Positions 52,768 through 62,900 of a stretch of 64,000 bases of DNA are shown piece after piece. Each line of letters begins with the position of its first letter. Position 1 is the stretch's first letter. The DNA comes from Burkholderia sp. OK233 (GTDB lineage Bacteria > Pseudomonadota > Gammaproteobacteria > Burkholderiales > Burkholderiaceae). The stretch is from contig NZ_OCSR01000001.1 of the NCBI RefSeq assembly GCF_900230185.1, positions 5,270,001-5,334,000 of the forward strand. The letters are read 5' to 3'. The notes beneath the pieces were generated by a model. That model had not been told where the DNA came from and made no database searches. It worked only from the letters and a program-made list of their open reading frames with translations. Both the position numbers and the translations under genes were made by a program.

Positions 52768-54105
52768 ATGAGCGAACCGTCCCTCGATGCCGTACGCCGC
52801 GACCAGGCGGGCTGGATTTTTCTGCATATCGAAGGCGAGCCGTACGATCGCGGCGAGCAGCACGGCCAGTTGCTCGCCACCGAAATCCAGAACGCGATCC
52901 GCACCGCTCGCTACCTGGCGAAATGGGATACCGGCGAGGACTTCGATACCTTCGTCGACGCCGCCATGTCCCAGTTCGCCAACAAACTCGACACTGAATT
53001 CGCCGACGAAATCCAGGGCATCGCCGACGGCGCGAAGCTGCCGTTCGCCGAAGTGCTGGCCTGGAACGGCTACATGGATCTGCTGCAAAGCTGGTGGCCG
53101 AGCCACGCGGCAGCCCAGAAACCGCAACTCGGCCTGAAACCGTGGCGCGGACGCCGCGGCCATCACTGCAGCGCGTTCATCGCCACCGGCAACGCCACCC
53201 GCGACGGCCGCATCGTGATGGCGCATAACTCGTGGGACCGCTACGCCGCGGGCGACGCGTTCAACGTCGTGTTCGACATCGTGCCCGATCGCGGCAATCG
53301 CATCCTGATGCAGGGCCTGCCGGGCTGCATCTCCAGCCTCACCGATTTCTGGGTCACCGAAGCCGGCCTGATGGTCACCGAAACCACCATCTCCAACTTT
53401 GTCGGCTACAACGCAGCGGGTGCGCCGGAGTTCTATCGCTCGCGGCGCGCGTCGCAGTATGCCAACACCATCGGCGAATGGTGCGAGATGTTCGCGGTCG
53501 CCAATAACGGCGGCTATGCGAACAGCTGGCTGCTCGGCGACACCAAGACCGGCGAGATCGCGCGCTACGAACTGGGGCTGCATTATTCCGGTTTCGAGAG
53601 TACGAAAGACGGTTTCTATAGCGGTTACAACACCGCGACCGATCTGAAGATCCGCAATCAGGAATGCATCGGCGAAGGCGAAGACTATACGGACGTGCGC
53701 AAGAACGGCGCGCGCCGCCTGCGCTTCATGCAGCTCGAAGAAATGCATCATGGCAAGATCGACGTCGACCTTGCGAAAGAGATGATCGCCGACCATCACG
53801 ACGTCTATCTCGACCGCAACGACAACCCGTGCTCGCGCACCATCTGCGGGCATCTGGAACTGGACGACGCGCGCTTCGGCGGTTCCGATCAAGGGCCGTT
53901 CAATCCGTGGGGCGCCAACGACGGCAAAGTGGTCGACAGCGACATGGCGCGCAAGATGGCGTTCACGGCACGCTGGGGGCATCCGTGTGGCCGGCCGTTC
54001 GACGCCCAGGCGTTCATGAAGCGCCACCCGCAGTGGAACTGGCTCAACGGCTATATGCGCGACCGGCCCTCGTGGCCGTGGACGCGGTTCGACGTGCTGC
54101 GCTAG
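52768..54105 (+). CDS. C45-type (phospholipase B-like) autoproteolytic hydrolase
   Basis: A 445-aa protein of the N-terminal-nucleophile hydrolase superfamily. The probable nucleophile is Cys134 in GHHCSAFIATGNATRDG, where self-cleavage before Cys would activate the enzyme. Family members are acyltransferases, penicillin-type acylases and phospholipase B-like proteins. Upstream residues contain GEPYDRGEQHGQLLATEI, the typical family opening. GGAG lies before the ATG at 52768; a longer frame is rejected. No signal peptide. Substrate unknown. Confidence 0.78.
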   Translation: MSEPSLDAVRRDQAGWIFLHIEGEPYDRGEQHGQLLATEIQNAIRTARYLAKWDTGEDFDTFVDAAMSQFANKLDTEFADEIQGIADGAKLPFAEVLAWNGYMDLLQSWWPSHAAAQKPQLGLKPWRGRRGHHCSAFIATGNATRDGRIVMAHNSWDRYAAGDAFNVVFDIVPDRGNRILMQGLPGCISSLTDFWVTEAGLMVTETTISNFVGYNAAGAPEFYRSRRASQYANTIGEWCEMFAVANNGGYANSWLLGDTKTGEIARYELGLHYSGFESTKDGFYSGYNTATDLKIRNQECIGEGEDYTDVRKNGARRLRFMQLEEMHHGKIDVDLAKEMIADHHDVYLDRNDNPCSRTICGHLELDDARFGGSDQGPFNPWGANDGKVVDSDMARKMAFTARWGHPCGRPFDAQAFMKRHPQWNWLNGYMRDRPSWPWTRFDVLR

Positions 54106-54132
54106 AAGATCGCGCTTACCGGTCGCTGAACC

Positions 54133-54158
54133 GTTTGCCCGGGCTGCACCGGGCAAAC
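54133..54158 (+). terminator. Hairpin after C45-type hydrolase gene
   Basis: GTTTGCCCGG, 6-nt loop, CCGGGCAAAC, 28 bp past the stop. No long T-run; weak terminator or mRNA end. Confidence 0.5.
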
Positions 54159-54288
54159 CGGGTTTGCACGCGGACTCACGCATCAGCCGTTACCGCACCG
54201 CAACATAAACCCTGCACGACCGTTCGCGACTGACTTGCCTTTTTCCTGCCATCATGTGAAATCTACAATGAGGTTTTGTCTCTTTTGC

Positions 54289-54339
54289 GCGGGCGGCGCA
54301 GCGGTTTGCCATCTAAGATGGTAGATGCACGCCGCCCGC
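54289..54339 (+). promoter_or_regulatory. Nested hairpin in leader of secreted small-protein gene
   Basis: GCGGGCGGCG pairs with CGCCGCCCGC (10 bp), and inside it CCATCT pairs with AGATGG. It lies about 25 bp after a -10-like box and 100 bp before the ATG at 54440, so it should be in the mRNA leader. Possibly cis-acting; no known riboswitch is recognised. Confidence 0.45.
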
Positions 54340-54439
54340 CTGTATCAACGCCGCGTGTAGGTTGCGCCGTCCTTACGACGCGGGGACGGCACAACGCTTG
54401 CTCAACTGTCAGCGCCGCATGAGCTTAGGAGGTCGGGCG

Positions 54440-54694
54440 ATGAAAACCTCGACACTGTTGACCATGGTGACGCTGTCAGCCTCGTGTTTTGCCGCGCCGG
54501 TTCATACCGCGCCGGACAGCACAGCCGCCAATAGCCTTGCCGAACGCGCCAACGCCGCACCGGTCGCTCCCGCGGCGCCGGACGTCGCTGCCACGGACGA
54601 CAATCGTCCGCAACAATGGCAACACATTGCGCTGCCCAAGTCGCGGCATCTGGAGCGAAGCTTCACGGGCCAGAACGAGCACCTGCAGACTTGA
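54440..54694 (+). CDS. Small exported hypothetical protein
   Basis: An 84-aa protein starting MKTSTLLTMVTLSASCFAAP, a signal peptide, followed by an Ala/Pro/Asp-rich mature part ending SFTGQNEHLQT. AGGAGG lies eight bases before the ATG. I do not recognise a family. It is the first of three genes (this, DUF2795, AraC) and follows a structured leader. Confidence 0.65.
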   Translation: MKTSTLLTMVTLSASCFAAPVHTAPDSTAANSLAERANAAPVAPAAPDVAATDDNRPQQWQHIALPKSRHLERSFTGQNEHLQT

Positions 54695-54725
54695 TACCTG
54701 AAAACCGCCCCCTTGGAGCGCTTGC

Positions 54726-54956
54726 ATGACCGCATCGGCTATTCCCGGCGAATCGATTGATCTGCAGATCGCCGACATCCTGCGCGACGTCAGTTTCCCG
54801 ACTTATAAAGACGCGCTAGTCGACGCCGCGCGCGAAGCCGGTGCGAGCAACGAAGTGTTGTCGATGCTCGACGGTTTGCCGGAGCAGGATTACGCCGACG
54901 TCACGTCGATCACGCGCCTGATCGGCGGCAATTACGGGCCGGGTCTGGGGGCATGA
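54726..54956 (+). CDS. DUF2795-family protein
   Basis: A 76-aa protein with IADILRDVSFPTYKDALVDA and SMLDGLPEQDYADVTSITRL, matching DUF2795, a small helical family of unknown function found in GC-rich bacteria. GGAG lies upstream. Its stop overlaps the AraC start by 4 bp (ATGA), so the two are coupled. Confidence 0.8.
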   Translation: MTASAIPGESIDLQIADILRDVSFPTYKDALVDAAREAGASNEVLSMLDGLPEQDYADVTSITRLIGGNYGPGLGA

Positions 54957-55825
54957 GCGGAAAGCAGGTCTTGACGCTGAGTTCGCTTTCGTCCGATCCG
55001 AAGCCCGCTGCTGACTGGATCCATCGCTCGCCGCATTCGGGCGGCACGAGCGGCATCGAGCGAATCGAAGCCTTCTTTCATCATGCCGGCTATGCCATGC
55101 ACCGGCACGACACCTATGCGATCGGCCGCACGCTTGCAGGCGTGCAGAGCTTCCGCTATCGCGGCAGCACGCGTAACAGCTTGCCGGGCGGCACGATGGT
55201 GCTGCATCCCGATGAACCGCACGACGGCCAGGCCGGCACCCGTGACGGCTTTCACTACCGGATGATCTATGTCGACCCGGCGCTGTTTCAGCAGGCGCTC
55301 GGCGGCAAGCCGCTGCCGTTCATTGAAGGCGGGCTCTCGAACGACCCGCGTCTGTTTGCTGCGACCGAGAGCCTGCTGCGCACGATGGATCTGGCGATCG
55401 ATTCGCTCGAACAGGACGACGCGCTCTACGAACTGGCCATCGCGCTCGACGCCGTGGCAGGGGGTGCGGCGACGCGCCGTCCGGTGGATTACCTCGCGGC
55501 CGAACGGGCGCGCGAGTATATGCTTGGTTCGCTCGATAGCGCAGTGACGCTCGACGAACTGGCGGCAGCCGCCGGCCGCGACCGCTGGAGTTTGTCGCGG
55601 GATTTTCGTGCCCTGTTCGGCACGAGTCCGCATCGCTATCTGACCATGCGCCGCCTCGATCTCGTGCGCCGACTCGCGATTCAGGGCGTGTCGCTCGCCG
55701 ACGCGTCGGCGGCGGCCGGCTTTACCGATCAGAGCCATATGACGCGGCACTTCAAGCGCGCGTGGGGCGTTGCGCCGGCGCTTTGGCTCAAGATGCTGGG
55801 GCCCTCGAAGCGCGGCGCGCGCTAA
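54953..55825 (+). CDS. AraC-family transcriptional regulator
   Basis: A 290-aa regulator with an N-terminal AraC-type cupin sensor (HRHDTYAIGRTLAGVQSFRY, LHPDEPHDG) and two C-terminal helix-turn-helix motifs (TLDELAAAAGRDRWSLSRDF and SLADASAAAGFTDQSHMTRH). Coupled to the DUF2795 gene; the cupin gene downstream may be a target. Confidence 0.88.
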   Translation: MSGKQVLTLSSLSSDPKPAADWIHRSPHSGGTSGIERIEAFFHHAGYAMHRHDTYAIGRTLAGVQSFRYRGSTRNSLPGGTMVLHPDEPHDGQAGTRDGFHYRMIYVDPALFQQALGGKPLPFIEGGLSNDPRLFAATESLLRTMDLAIDSLEQDDALYELAIALDAVAGGAATRRPVDYLAAERAREYMLGSLDSAVTLDELAAAAGRDRWSLSRDFRALFGTSPHRYLTMRRLDLVRRLAIQGVSLADASAAAGFTDQSHMTRHFKRAWGVAPALWLKMLGPSKRGAR

Positions 55826-55943
55826 GCGGCAGCTCGACGGATATCCCACCGCCCGGCGACCGCGCGCACAAACGTACAAGACCCGATAGCGCCTCCCGCC
55901 CTACGCTCCTGCCTGACACCTACCGCTCAAGAGGAGTATCTCG

Positions 55944-56333
55944 ATGTCCGACCATCAAACGATTCAACGGCCTCACCGCGCGATCAACTTCGCTGAAAAG
56001 CTGCAACTCATCAACGACCAATGGCAACCGCGCGTCGTCGCGGAAATGAATGACTACCAGTTCAAGCTGGTGCGCATCGAAGGCGACTTTGTCTGGCACG
56101 AACATGCCGACACGGACGAAACATTTATTGTGCTGGACGGACAGTTGCGCATCGACATGCGCGATGGCTCCGTGCTGCTCTCGGCAGGAGAAATGTTCGT
56201 AGTACCCAAAGGCACGGAGCACAAACCGTATGCCGAACACGAGGTCAAACTGCTGCTGATCGAACCGCGCGGCGTGAAGAACACCGGCGAAGAGAACAAC
56301 GAACGCACCGCCGCGAACGACGTGTGGATCTAG
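55944..56333 (+). CDS. Cupin-domain protein
   Basis: A 129-aa single-domain cupin. It has the metal motif VWHEHADTDETFIVLDG and the second-motif FVVPKGTEHKP. Metal-dependent isomerase or dioxygenase-like, or a ligand binder; substrate unknown. GAGGAG lies before the ATG. Convergent with the next LysR gene, whose stop is 16 bp away. Confidence 0.87.
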   Translation: MSDHQTIQRPHRAINFAEKLQLINDQWQPRVVAEMNDYQFKLVRIEGDFVWHEHADTDETFIVLDGQLRIDMRDGSVLLSAGEMFVVPKGTEHKPYAEHEVKLLLIEPRGVKNTGEENNERTAANDVWI

Positions 56334-56349
56334 GATTACCGCGCTCTCC

Positions 56350-57399
56350 TCAAAGCGGCGACGACGCTACGATCCGCGCGCGTGAAACCGGGAGCGTCGG
56401 CCGCGCGGCGTCGCCCGGCAAGGCGGCCACCGGCAGGTCGTCGGCATAAGCCGGCGAGCCGGCCACGGCACGCCGCGGCATCCTGGCACGGGGATCGCGC
56501 ACGTGCTCGTCGGTGCGCTGGAAATGCGCGACGAGATGATCGATAAAGGTGCGCACTTTCGCCGGTAAATGAAGGCGGCTTGGATACGCGATCGTGATTT
56601 CGATTTGCGGCAGGCGGTAATCGCCGAGCAACGGCACAAGGCGCCCGGATGCCAGATCGCGGCCAATCAGGTAGCTCGGCAAAATCGCCACGCCCATGCC
56701 CAGCAGGGCGAACTGCCTCAGCATCTCGGTGTTGTTCGCCGCAATCGCATTGGTGGGTCTCACACGGACTTCGCCCTGCGGTCCGGTGAACACCTTTTCG
56801 TCGCCGCCCTGCTCGGCAGGCCGGCTCAGACACGGATGCTTCAACAGATCCTCGGGACGGGTCGGCGTACCGTGCTGCTCCAGATAGGCGGGCGTCGCGC
56901 AGACCGTCATATAACCCGTGGTCAGTCGCCGCGTGACAATGCTCGCGCTGCGCATCTGCCGCGCGACCATAATGCCGACGTCAAATCCCTCTTCCACCAG
57001 ATCCACGTGGCGATCCGCCAGCGTGACGTCAGGCATGACTTCCGGATAACGCTCGGCGTAAGACTGCACCACCGGCGCGAGGCTATGCAGCCCGAACACC
57101 ACCGGCGCGACGATGCGCAGGGTCCCGATCGGTTCGTGATTGCGCGCCACCACCATCTGCTCGACGCCTTCCAGGTCGTCGAGAATATGGCGCACGCGTT
57201 CCAGATAGGTCGTGCCGGATTCGGTCAGCGAGAGACGGCGCGTCGTGCGATTGAGCAGCCGGCTACCAAGGCGCGCTTCCAGATCCGCGACGTGGCGCGT
57301 GACGACGGCAGTGGAAAGATCCAGCGCGCCGGCCGCGCGAACGAAACTGCCAAGGTCGGCCACCTTGACGAATACGCGCATCGACTGCAATTGATTCAT
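56350..57399 (-). CDS. LysR-family regulator
   Basis: A 349-aa LysR protein, with an extended C-terminus rich in Arg, Ala and Pro beyond the effector domain. HTH: GSFVRAAGALDLSTAVVTRH. AGGAG lies seven bases before the ATG at 57399; a frame to 57474 is rejected. Divergent from a small membrane-protein gene 256 bp away. Target unknown. Confidence 0.86.
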   Translation of the reverse strand: MNQLQSMRVFVKVADLGSFVRAAGALDLSTAVVTRHVADLEARLGSRLLNRTTRRLSLTESGTTYLERVRHILDDLEGVEQMVVARNHEPIGTLRIVAPVVFGLHSLAPVVQSYAERYPEVMPDVTLADRHVDLVEEGFDVGIMVARQMRSASIVTRRLTTGYMTVCATPAYLEQHGTPTRPEDLLKHPCLSRPAEQGGDEKVFTGPQGEVRVRPTNAIAANNTEMLRQFALLGMGVAILPSYLIGRDLASGRLVPLLGDYRLPQIEITIAYPSRLHLPAKVRTFIDHLVAHFQRTDEHVRDPRARMPRRAVAGSPAYADDLPVAALPGDAARPTLPVSRARIVASSPL

Positions 57400-57655
57400 G
57401 GGACGACTCCTGACTCGGTAAAGCCGGGCCGGCGCAACGCTGCCGCCTGTGTCGACCCGCGCGACAAGGCGCACGCGGATTTGCCCAACGATTCGATTGT
57501 ATCGACCCGACCATGTCCCAACCCTGACCTGAAGATGACAATCCGGTCAGGTTCCTGAGGCGCTCGCGACACTATTGCGAGGCTTATTGCGGATATTTGG
57601 TAGGTATAAACCCTTAGATGCTGGTAACATAGCGCCCGAAAGGAAATCAATCGCT

Positions 57656-57868
57656 ATGCCACATCGTTTTCAGCTTTTCGAAAAAATCGCGTTTTCACTG
57701 GTTTGCTGGTCCGCCGCGGCCTGTTCGGCCTTCATCGCTTACGAGCGGTGCCCGGAAATCAAGGTTGCCCTGCACGTCGGTGAAGAAGTCCTGCGCTACA
57801 GCGGACAGTATTCGTTCGTCTGCGCCACGCCGGTTGCGGACGCCTGCGCGCAGTTGCCGGCGAGCTGA
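57656..57868 (+). CDS. Small membrane hypothetical protein
   Basis: A 70-aa protein with one hydrophobic segment (IAFSLVCWSAAACSAFIAY) and a Cys-containing mature part. An AGGA lies upstream. No family recognised. It is convergent with the TetR gene and divergent from the LysR gene. Confidence 0.5.
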   Translation: MPHRFQLFEKIAFSLVCWSAAACSAFIAYERCPEIKVALHVGEEVLRYSGQYSFVCATPVADACAQLPAS

Positions 57869-57912
57869 TCCGCCGGTACTCGTATTACGCGGGTATCACG
57901 CGGCCATTCGTA

Positions 57913-58530
57913 TTACGCGTCGCGCCCGAACACCACGCGCGCGAAAAATCCCGCCAGCACTGTTTCAGCCATCTCCGACGGCACGTTCTGCGGATCGACC
58001 GTATAAAAGAACTGCACGCCGTCGCACAACCCCATCAAGCCCATCGCCAACGTCTCCGCCGGTAGCAGCAGCGGCGTGCCGACTCGTGTCGAAAACTCCC
58101 GGATGTACGCGCTCAACTGTTCGAGCTTTTCGTGCAGGAACGCGTTAAAGCGTATGCGGAAGCGGCCGTCGCGCACGGCCAGCAGCTTCGCCTCCACCCA
58201 CAGCAGGAAGCATTTGTTCTCGCGATGCAGGTTGCTGTAGTAGCGCAGCACGCGCTCTTCCATTTCCTCGCGCGAAGTTGCGTCTTCGAAGATGGCATGC
58301 AATCCCGCCTGCATGGTCTCGTGGTCGCGCCGCAGTAGTTCGAGGAACAACTCGTTCTTGCTGCGGAAGTTCGAATAGAACGCGCCACGTGTATAGCCCG
58401 CCGCCCCGGCGATGTCTTCGACACTCGCCGCGACAAAGCCTTTCTTCATAAAAATCGCTTGCGCAGCGTCGAGCAGGCGCTGGCGCGTCTGGTCTTTGCT
58501 CTGCTCGCGTGTAAGTCGTTGCCGTTTCAT
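57913..58530 (-). CDS. TetR-family repressor of RND efflux operon
   Basis: A 205-aa repressor. The HTH is AASVEDIAGAAGYTRGAFYS with NFRSKNELFLELL following; a variable ligand-binding C-terminus follows. It is divergent from the RND operon and a near-perfect palindrome lies in the gap, so it should repress the pump and itself until a drug-like ligand binds. Confidence 0.9.
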   Translation of the reverse strand: MKRQRLTREQSKDQTRQRLLDAAQAIFMKKGFVAASVEDIAGAAGYTRGAFYSNFRSKNELFLELLRRDHETMQAGLHAIFEDATSREEMEERVLRYYSNLHRENKCFLLWVEAKLLAVRDGRFRIRFNAFLHEKLEQLSAYIREFSTRVGTPLLLPAETLAMGLMGLCDGVQFFYTVDPQNVPSEMAETVLAGFFARVVFGRDA

Positions 58531-58573
58531 GGGCGCAAGTCTAGCACCGAAAAGAATTCCAATTCACTACAAC

Positions 58574-58599
58574 ATTCAAATACAGGTGTGTATTAGAAT
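58574..58599. promoter_or_regulatory. Palindrome, probable TetR operator
   Basis: ATTCAAATACA, 4 bp, TGTATTAGAAT: two 11-bp arms with one mismatch, in the 185-bp gap between the TetR gene and the RND adaptor gene. Confidence 0.65.
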
Positions 58600-58715
58600 G
58601 CAACCAATCATTCGAAGTCAGACGCGTATGCTGATTGCATGTTTCGGCCGCGGGTCTTCGCTGGCGGGCCAATGCGGCTTGCCGTGTTCGTTCGCTGTCT
58701 CCAGTTGGGGTAATT

Positions 58716-59906
58716 GTGAAGCGTCCCGGTTCTCCCGCATCGTCTGTGATGCGTCAGCAGTTCCATCGGTATGCCCGTCCCGCGCACTTGCGCCGCGCAG
58801 CATTCGTCCTCGCTCTCGCCGGTATCGTCACGCTCGCTGCGTGCTCGAAGAAAGAAGTTGCCGCACCCGCACCGCGACCGGTGGTCGCCGTCGCCGTGCA
58901 TGCAGACGGCAGCGCGGCGGCCGCGGCATCGTTGCCCGGCGAAGTGCAGGCGCGCTATTCCACCCCGCTGTCGTTTCGCGTCGGCGGCAAAATCGTCGAG
59001 CGGCGCGTGCGGTTGGGCGACTTAGTGAAGAACGGACAGATCGTCGCCCGGCTCGATCCGGCGGATGCGCAAAAGAATGCCGCCAGCGCGCAAGCTCAAC
59101 TCGAAGCCGCGCAACACAGTCTCGTGTACGCGAAGCAGCAACTCGATCGCGACCAGGCACAGGCGAAAGAAAACCTGATCGCGCCCGCTCAGCTCGAACA
59201 GACCACCAACGCCTACGCGTCAGCCGCCGCGCAGCGCGACCAGGCCGCGCAGCAGGCGGCGCTGTCGAAAGACCAGTTGCAGTACACCACGCTCAGTGCC
59301 GATCACGCCGGCGTGATCACCGCCGAACAGGCCGACACCGGCCAGAATGTGTCTGCGGGGCAAGCCGTCTATAACCTCGCCTGGAGCGGCGATGTCGACG
59401 TGGTCTGCGACGTGCCGGAAAGCGCGCTCACCGCGCTCTCGGTCGGCCAGACCGCGCAGGTCACGCTGGCCGCGCTGCCGGGCCGCAGCTTCAACGCGCG
59501 CGTGCGCGAACTGTCGCCCGCTGCCGATCCGCAAAGCCGCACTTACCGCGCCAAGCTCACGCTCGACAATCCCGGCCCGGACGTGCGCCTCGGCATGACC
59601 GCCGACATCGCGCTCGCCGCACCGTCGCCCTCGGATTCATCTGCGAGCCAGAGCGGCGTCTTCACCGTCCCCGCCACCGCGCTGTTCCACGATGGCACGC
59701 AGCCGGCCGTGTGGGTCGTGCGCGCCACGGACAACGCGTTGGAACTGCGCCGGGTGACGGTCACGCGTTATAACGAGCGCACGATTGTGATCGGCCAGGG
59801 GCTCAAGGATGGTGAGCGCGTCGTACTGCAAGGCGTGCATACCGTGACGGCCGGCGAAAAAGTCCACGTGATCCCGCCGCTGCACCCCGAGGACTTCGCT
59901 TCATGA
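58716..59906 (+). CDS. RND efflux periplasmic adaptor (membrane-fusion) lipoprotein
   Basis: A 396-aa protein. Signal sequence with lipobox LAAC, so it is anchored in the inner membrane. It has paired biotinyl-lipoyl-like halves (FRVGGKIVERRV, STLSADHAGVITAE-like region), an alpha-hairpin (DRDQAQAKENLIAPAQLEQT) and a beta-barrel domain. GTG at 58716 with GGGG upstream is preferred; an ATG at 58749 is an alternative. It links the RND pump to the outer-membrane channel and overlaps the pump gene by 4 bp. Confidence 0.87.
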   Translation: MKRPGSPASSVMRQQFHRYARPAHLRRAAFVLALAGIVTLAACSKKEVAAPAPRPVVAVAVHADGSAAAAASLPGEVQARYSTPLSFRVGGKIVERRVRLGDLVKNGQIVARLDPADAQKNAASAQAQLEAAQHSLVYAKQQLDRDQAQAKENLIAPAQLEQTTNAYASAAAQRDQAAQQAALSKDQLQYTTLSADHAGVITAEQADTGQNVSAGQAVYNLAWSGDVDVVCDVPESALTALSVGQTAQVTLAALPGRSFNARVRELSPAADPQSRTYRAKLTLDNPGPDVRLGMTADIALAAPSPSDSSASQSGVFTVPATALFHDGTQPAVWVVRATDNALELRRVTVTRYNERTIVIGQGLKDGERVVLQGVHTVTAGEKVHVIPPLHPEDFAS

Positions 59907-62900
59907 GCACCACGCATGAAGAAGGACGCTTCAACCTGTCCGCATGGGCGCTGCGCCATCAGGCGCTGGTCGTTTTCCTGATCGCGCTTGCTACCGCATT
60001 CGGCGTCCTCGCCTATACACGTCTCGCCCAATCCGAAGATCCGCCCTTCACGTTTCGCGTGATGGTGATCCGCACCTTCTGGCCCGGCGCGACCGCGCGC
60101 CAGGTGCAGGAACAGGTCACCGACCGCATCGGCCGGAAATTGCAGGAGACGCCTGCCATCGATTTCGTGCGCAGCTACTCGCGCCCCGGCGAATCGCTGA
60201 TGTTCTTCTCGATGAAAGACTCGGCGCCGGTCAAGGACGTGCCCGAAACCTGGTATCAGGTGCGCAAGAAAGTCGGCGATATCGCGGCGACCTTGCCGCC
60301 AGGCATTCAGGGCCCGTTCTTCAACGACGAATTCGGCGACGTCTACACCAACATCTGGACGCTCGAAGGCGACGGTTTTTCCGCCGCACAACTGCACGAT
60401 TACGCGGACCAGTTGCGCACGGTGCTGCTGCGTGTGCCGGGCGTCGGCAAGGTCGATTATTTCGGCGATCCCGACCAGCACATCTACATCGAGATCGCCA
60501 ACACGCAACTCACGCGCCTCGGCATCTCGCCGCAGCAACTCGGCCAGGCCATCAATTCGCAGAACAGCGTCTCGCCGGCAGGCACGCTGACCACCACCGA
60601 CGACCGTGTGTTCGTGCGCCCCACCGGCCAGTTCAAGGACGTCAATGCGCTCGCCGACACGCTGATCCGCATCAACAACCGCTCGTTCCGTCTCGGCGAC
60701 ATCGCCACCATCAAACGCGGCTACGACGATCCGGTCGCCACGCAAATGCGCGCCGGCGGCAAGGCGGGGCTCGGTATCGGCGTGACGATGCAGCCGGGCG
60801 GCGATGTGATTCGTCTGGGCAAGGCGCTCGATCAGCAGATGGTCACGCTGCGGGCCTCCTTGCCCGCCGGTTTGCACCTGGTCGAAGTGTCGAGCATGCC
60901 GAACGCAGTGGCGCGTTCGGTCGACGATTTTCTCGAAGCCGTCGCCGAGGCGATTGCGATCGTGCTGGTGGTCAGCCTGCTGTCGTTGGGCGTGCGCACC
61001 GGCATGGTGGTCGTGATCTCGATGCCTGTCGTGCTCGCCGTCACGGCACTGTGCATGTATCTGTTCGACATCGGACTGCACAAGGTGTCGTTGGGCACGC
61101 TGGTGCTCGCTTTGGGGCTATTGGTCGACGACGCGATCATCGCAGTCGAGATGATGTCGGTGAAGCTGGAGCAAGGCTGGAGCCGCACGCGTGCGGCCGC
61201 CTATGCATACACGAGCACCGCTTTCCCGATGCTGACCGGGACGCTCGTGACCGTCTCCGGCTTCCTGCCGATTGCTCTCGCCAAGTCGAGCACCGGAGAA
61301 TACACGCGTTCGATTTTCGAAGTGTCGGCAATCGCGCTCATCGCGTCGTGGCTGGCTGCTGTTGTGCTGATTCCATTGCTCGGCTATCACATGCTGCCCG
61401 AGCGCAAACGTCAGGCACACGAAGCGGAAGATCACGAACACGACATCTACGACACGCGGTTTTACAAGCGCCTGCGAGGCTGGATCGGCTGGTGCATCGA
61501 GCGGCGTTTCGTCGTGCTGGCGATCACCGTCGTGCTATTCATTCTGGCCATGGCAGGCTTCACGCTGGTGCCGCAGCAGTTCTTCCCGAGCTCGGACCGT
61601 CCCGAGTTGCTGGTGGATGTGCGCTTGCCCGAAGGCGCGTCGTTCGAAGCGACATTACGGCAGGCAGAGCGGCTCGAAAAAGCGCTGGTGGGCCGTCCGG
61701 AAATCGATCATACGGTGAACTTTGTCGGTACCGGTGCGCCGCGTTTCTATCTGCCGCTCGATCAGCAATTGCCGCAACCCAATTTCGCGCAGTTCGTGAT
61801 CACGGCGAAATCCGTGAAAGATCGCGAGAAGCTCGCGCAATGGCTCGAACCGGAATTGCGCAACAATTTTCCGGCGATCCGCACGCGCCTGTCGCGCCTC
61901 GAGAATGGTCCGCCGGTCGGCTATCCCGTGCAGTTCCGCGTGAGCGGCGACGATATCGCCACCGTGCGTTCGATCGCCGAGCGCGTCGCCGCGACCATGC
62001 GCGCCGACCGCGGCACCCGCAACGTCCAGTTCGACTGGGACGAGCCCGCCGAGCGCTCGGTGCGCTTTGAAGTCGATCAGAAGAAGGCACGCGAACTCGG
62101 CGTGACCTCCGAAGACATCTCGAGCTTCCTTGCGATGACGCTGTCCGGCTATACCGTCACGCAGTATCGCGAGCGCGACAAGCTGATCAGCGTCGATCTG
62201 CGCGCCCCAAAAGCGGAACGCGTCGACCCCGCGAAGCTCGTCACGCTGGCGATGCCGACGCCGAACGGGCCGGTCCCGCTCGGCACGCTCGGTCATCTGC
62301 GCAACGACCTCGAATTCGGTGTGATCTGGGAACGCGACCGGCAACCCACCATCACCGTGCAGTCCGACGTCGCGCCTGGCGCGCAAGGGATCGACGTCAC
62401 GCATGCCGTCGATAAGGCGCTGAGCCAGATTCGCAGCACGCTGCCGGTCGGCTACCGGATCGAGATCGGCGGGTCGGTCGAGGAAAGCGGCAAGGGGCAG
62501 ACGTCGATCAACGCACAGATGCCGATCATGATCATCGCCGTACTGGTGCTCCTGATGGTCCAGTTGCAGAGTTTCGCGCGCGTGCTGATGGTGGTGCTGA
62601 CCGCACCGCTCGGCCTGATCGGCGTGGTGTTGACGCTGCTGCTGTTCGGCCAGCCGTTCGGCTTCGTCGCGATGCTCGGCGTGATTGCGATGTTCGGCAT
62701 CATCATGCGCAACTCGGTGATTCTGGTCGATCAGATCGAGCAGGACATTGCCGCGGGACATAAGCGCTTCGACGCGATCGTCGGCGCGACGGTGCGGCGC
62801 TTCCGGCCGATCACGCTGACCGCGGCCGCCGCCGTACTCGCGCTGATTCCGCTGTTACGCTCGAACTTCTTCGGCCCGATGGCGACCGCGCTGATGGGCG

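Larger units (their letters stand above)
54106..54439. other. Intergenic region with hairpins
   Basis: A 334-bp gap. It holds a hairpin (54133-54158) after the hydrolase gene and a larger structured element (54289-54339) in the leader of the next gene, with a TACAAT -10-like box at 54264-54269. No gene seen. Confidence 0.55.

Noticed and set aside
59944..62070. Long 708-codon frame inside the RND pump gene
   Set aside because: Out-of-frame shadow of a well-supported 1040-aa pump; highly Arg-rich with no domain.
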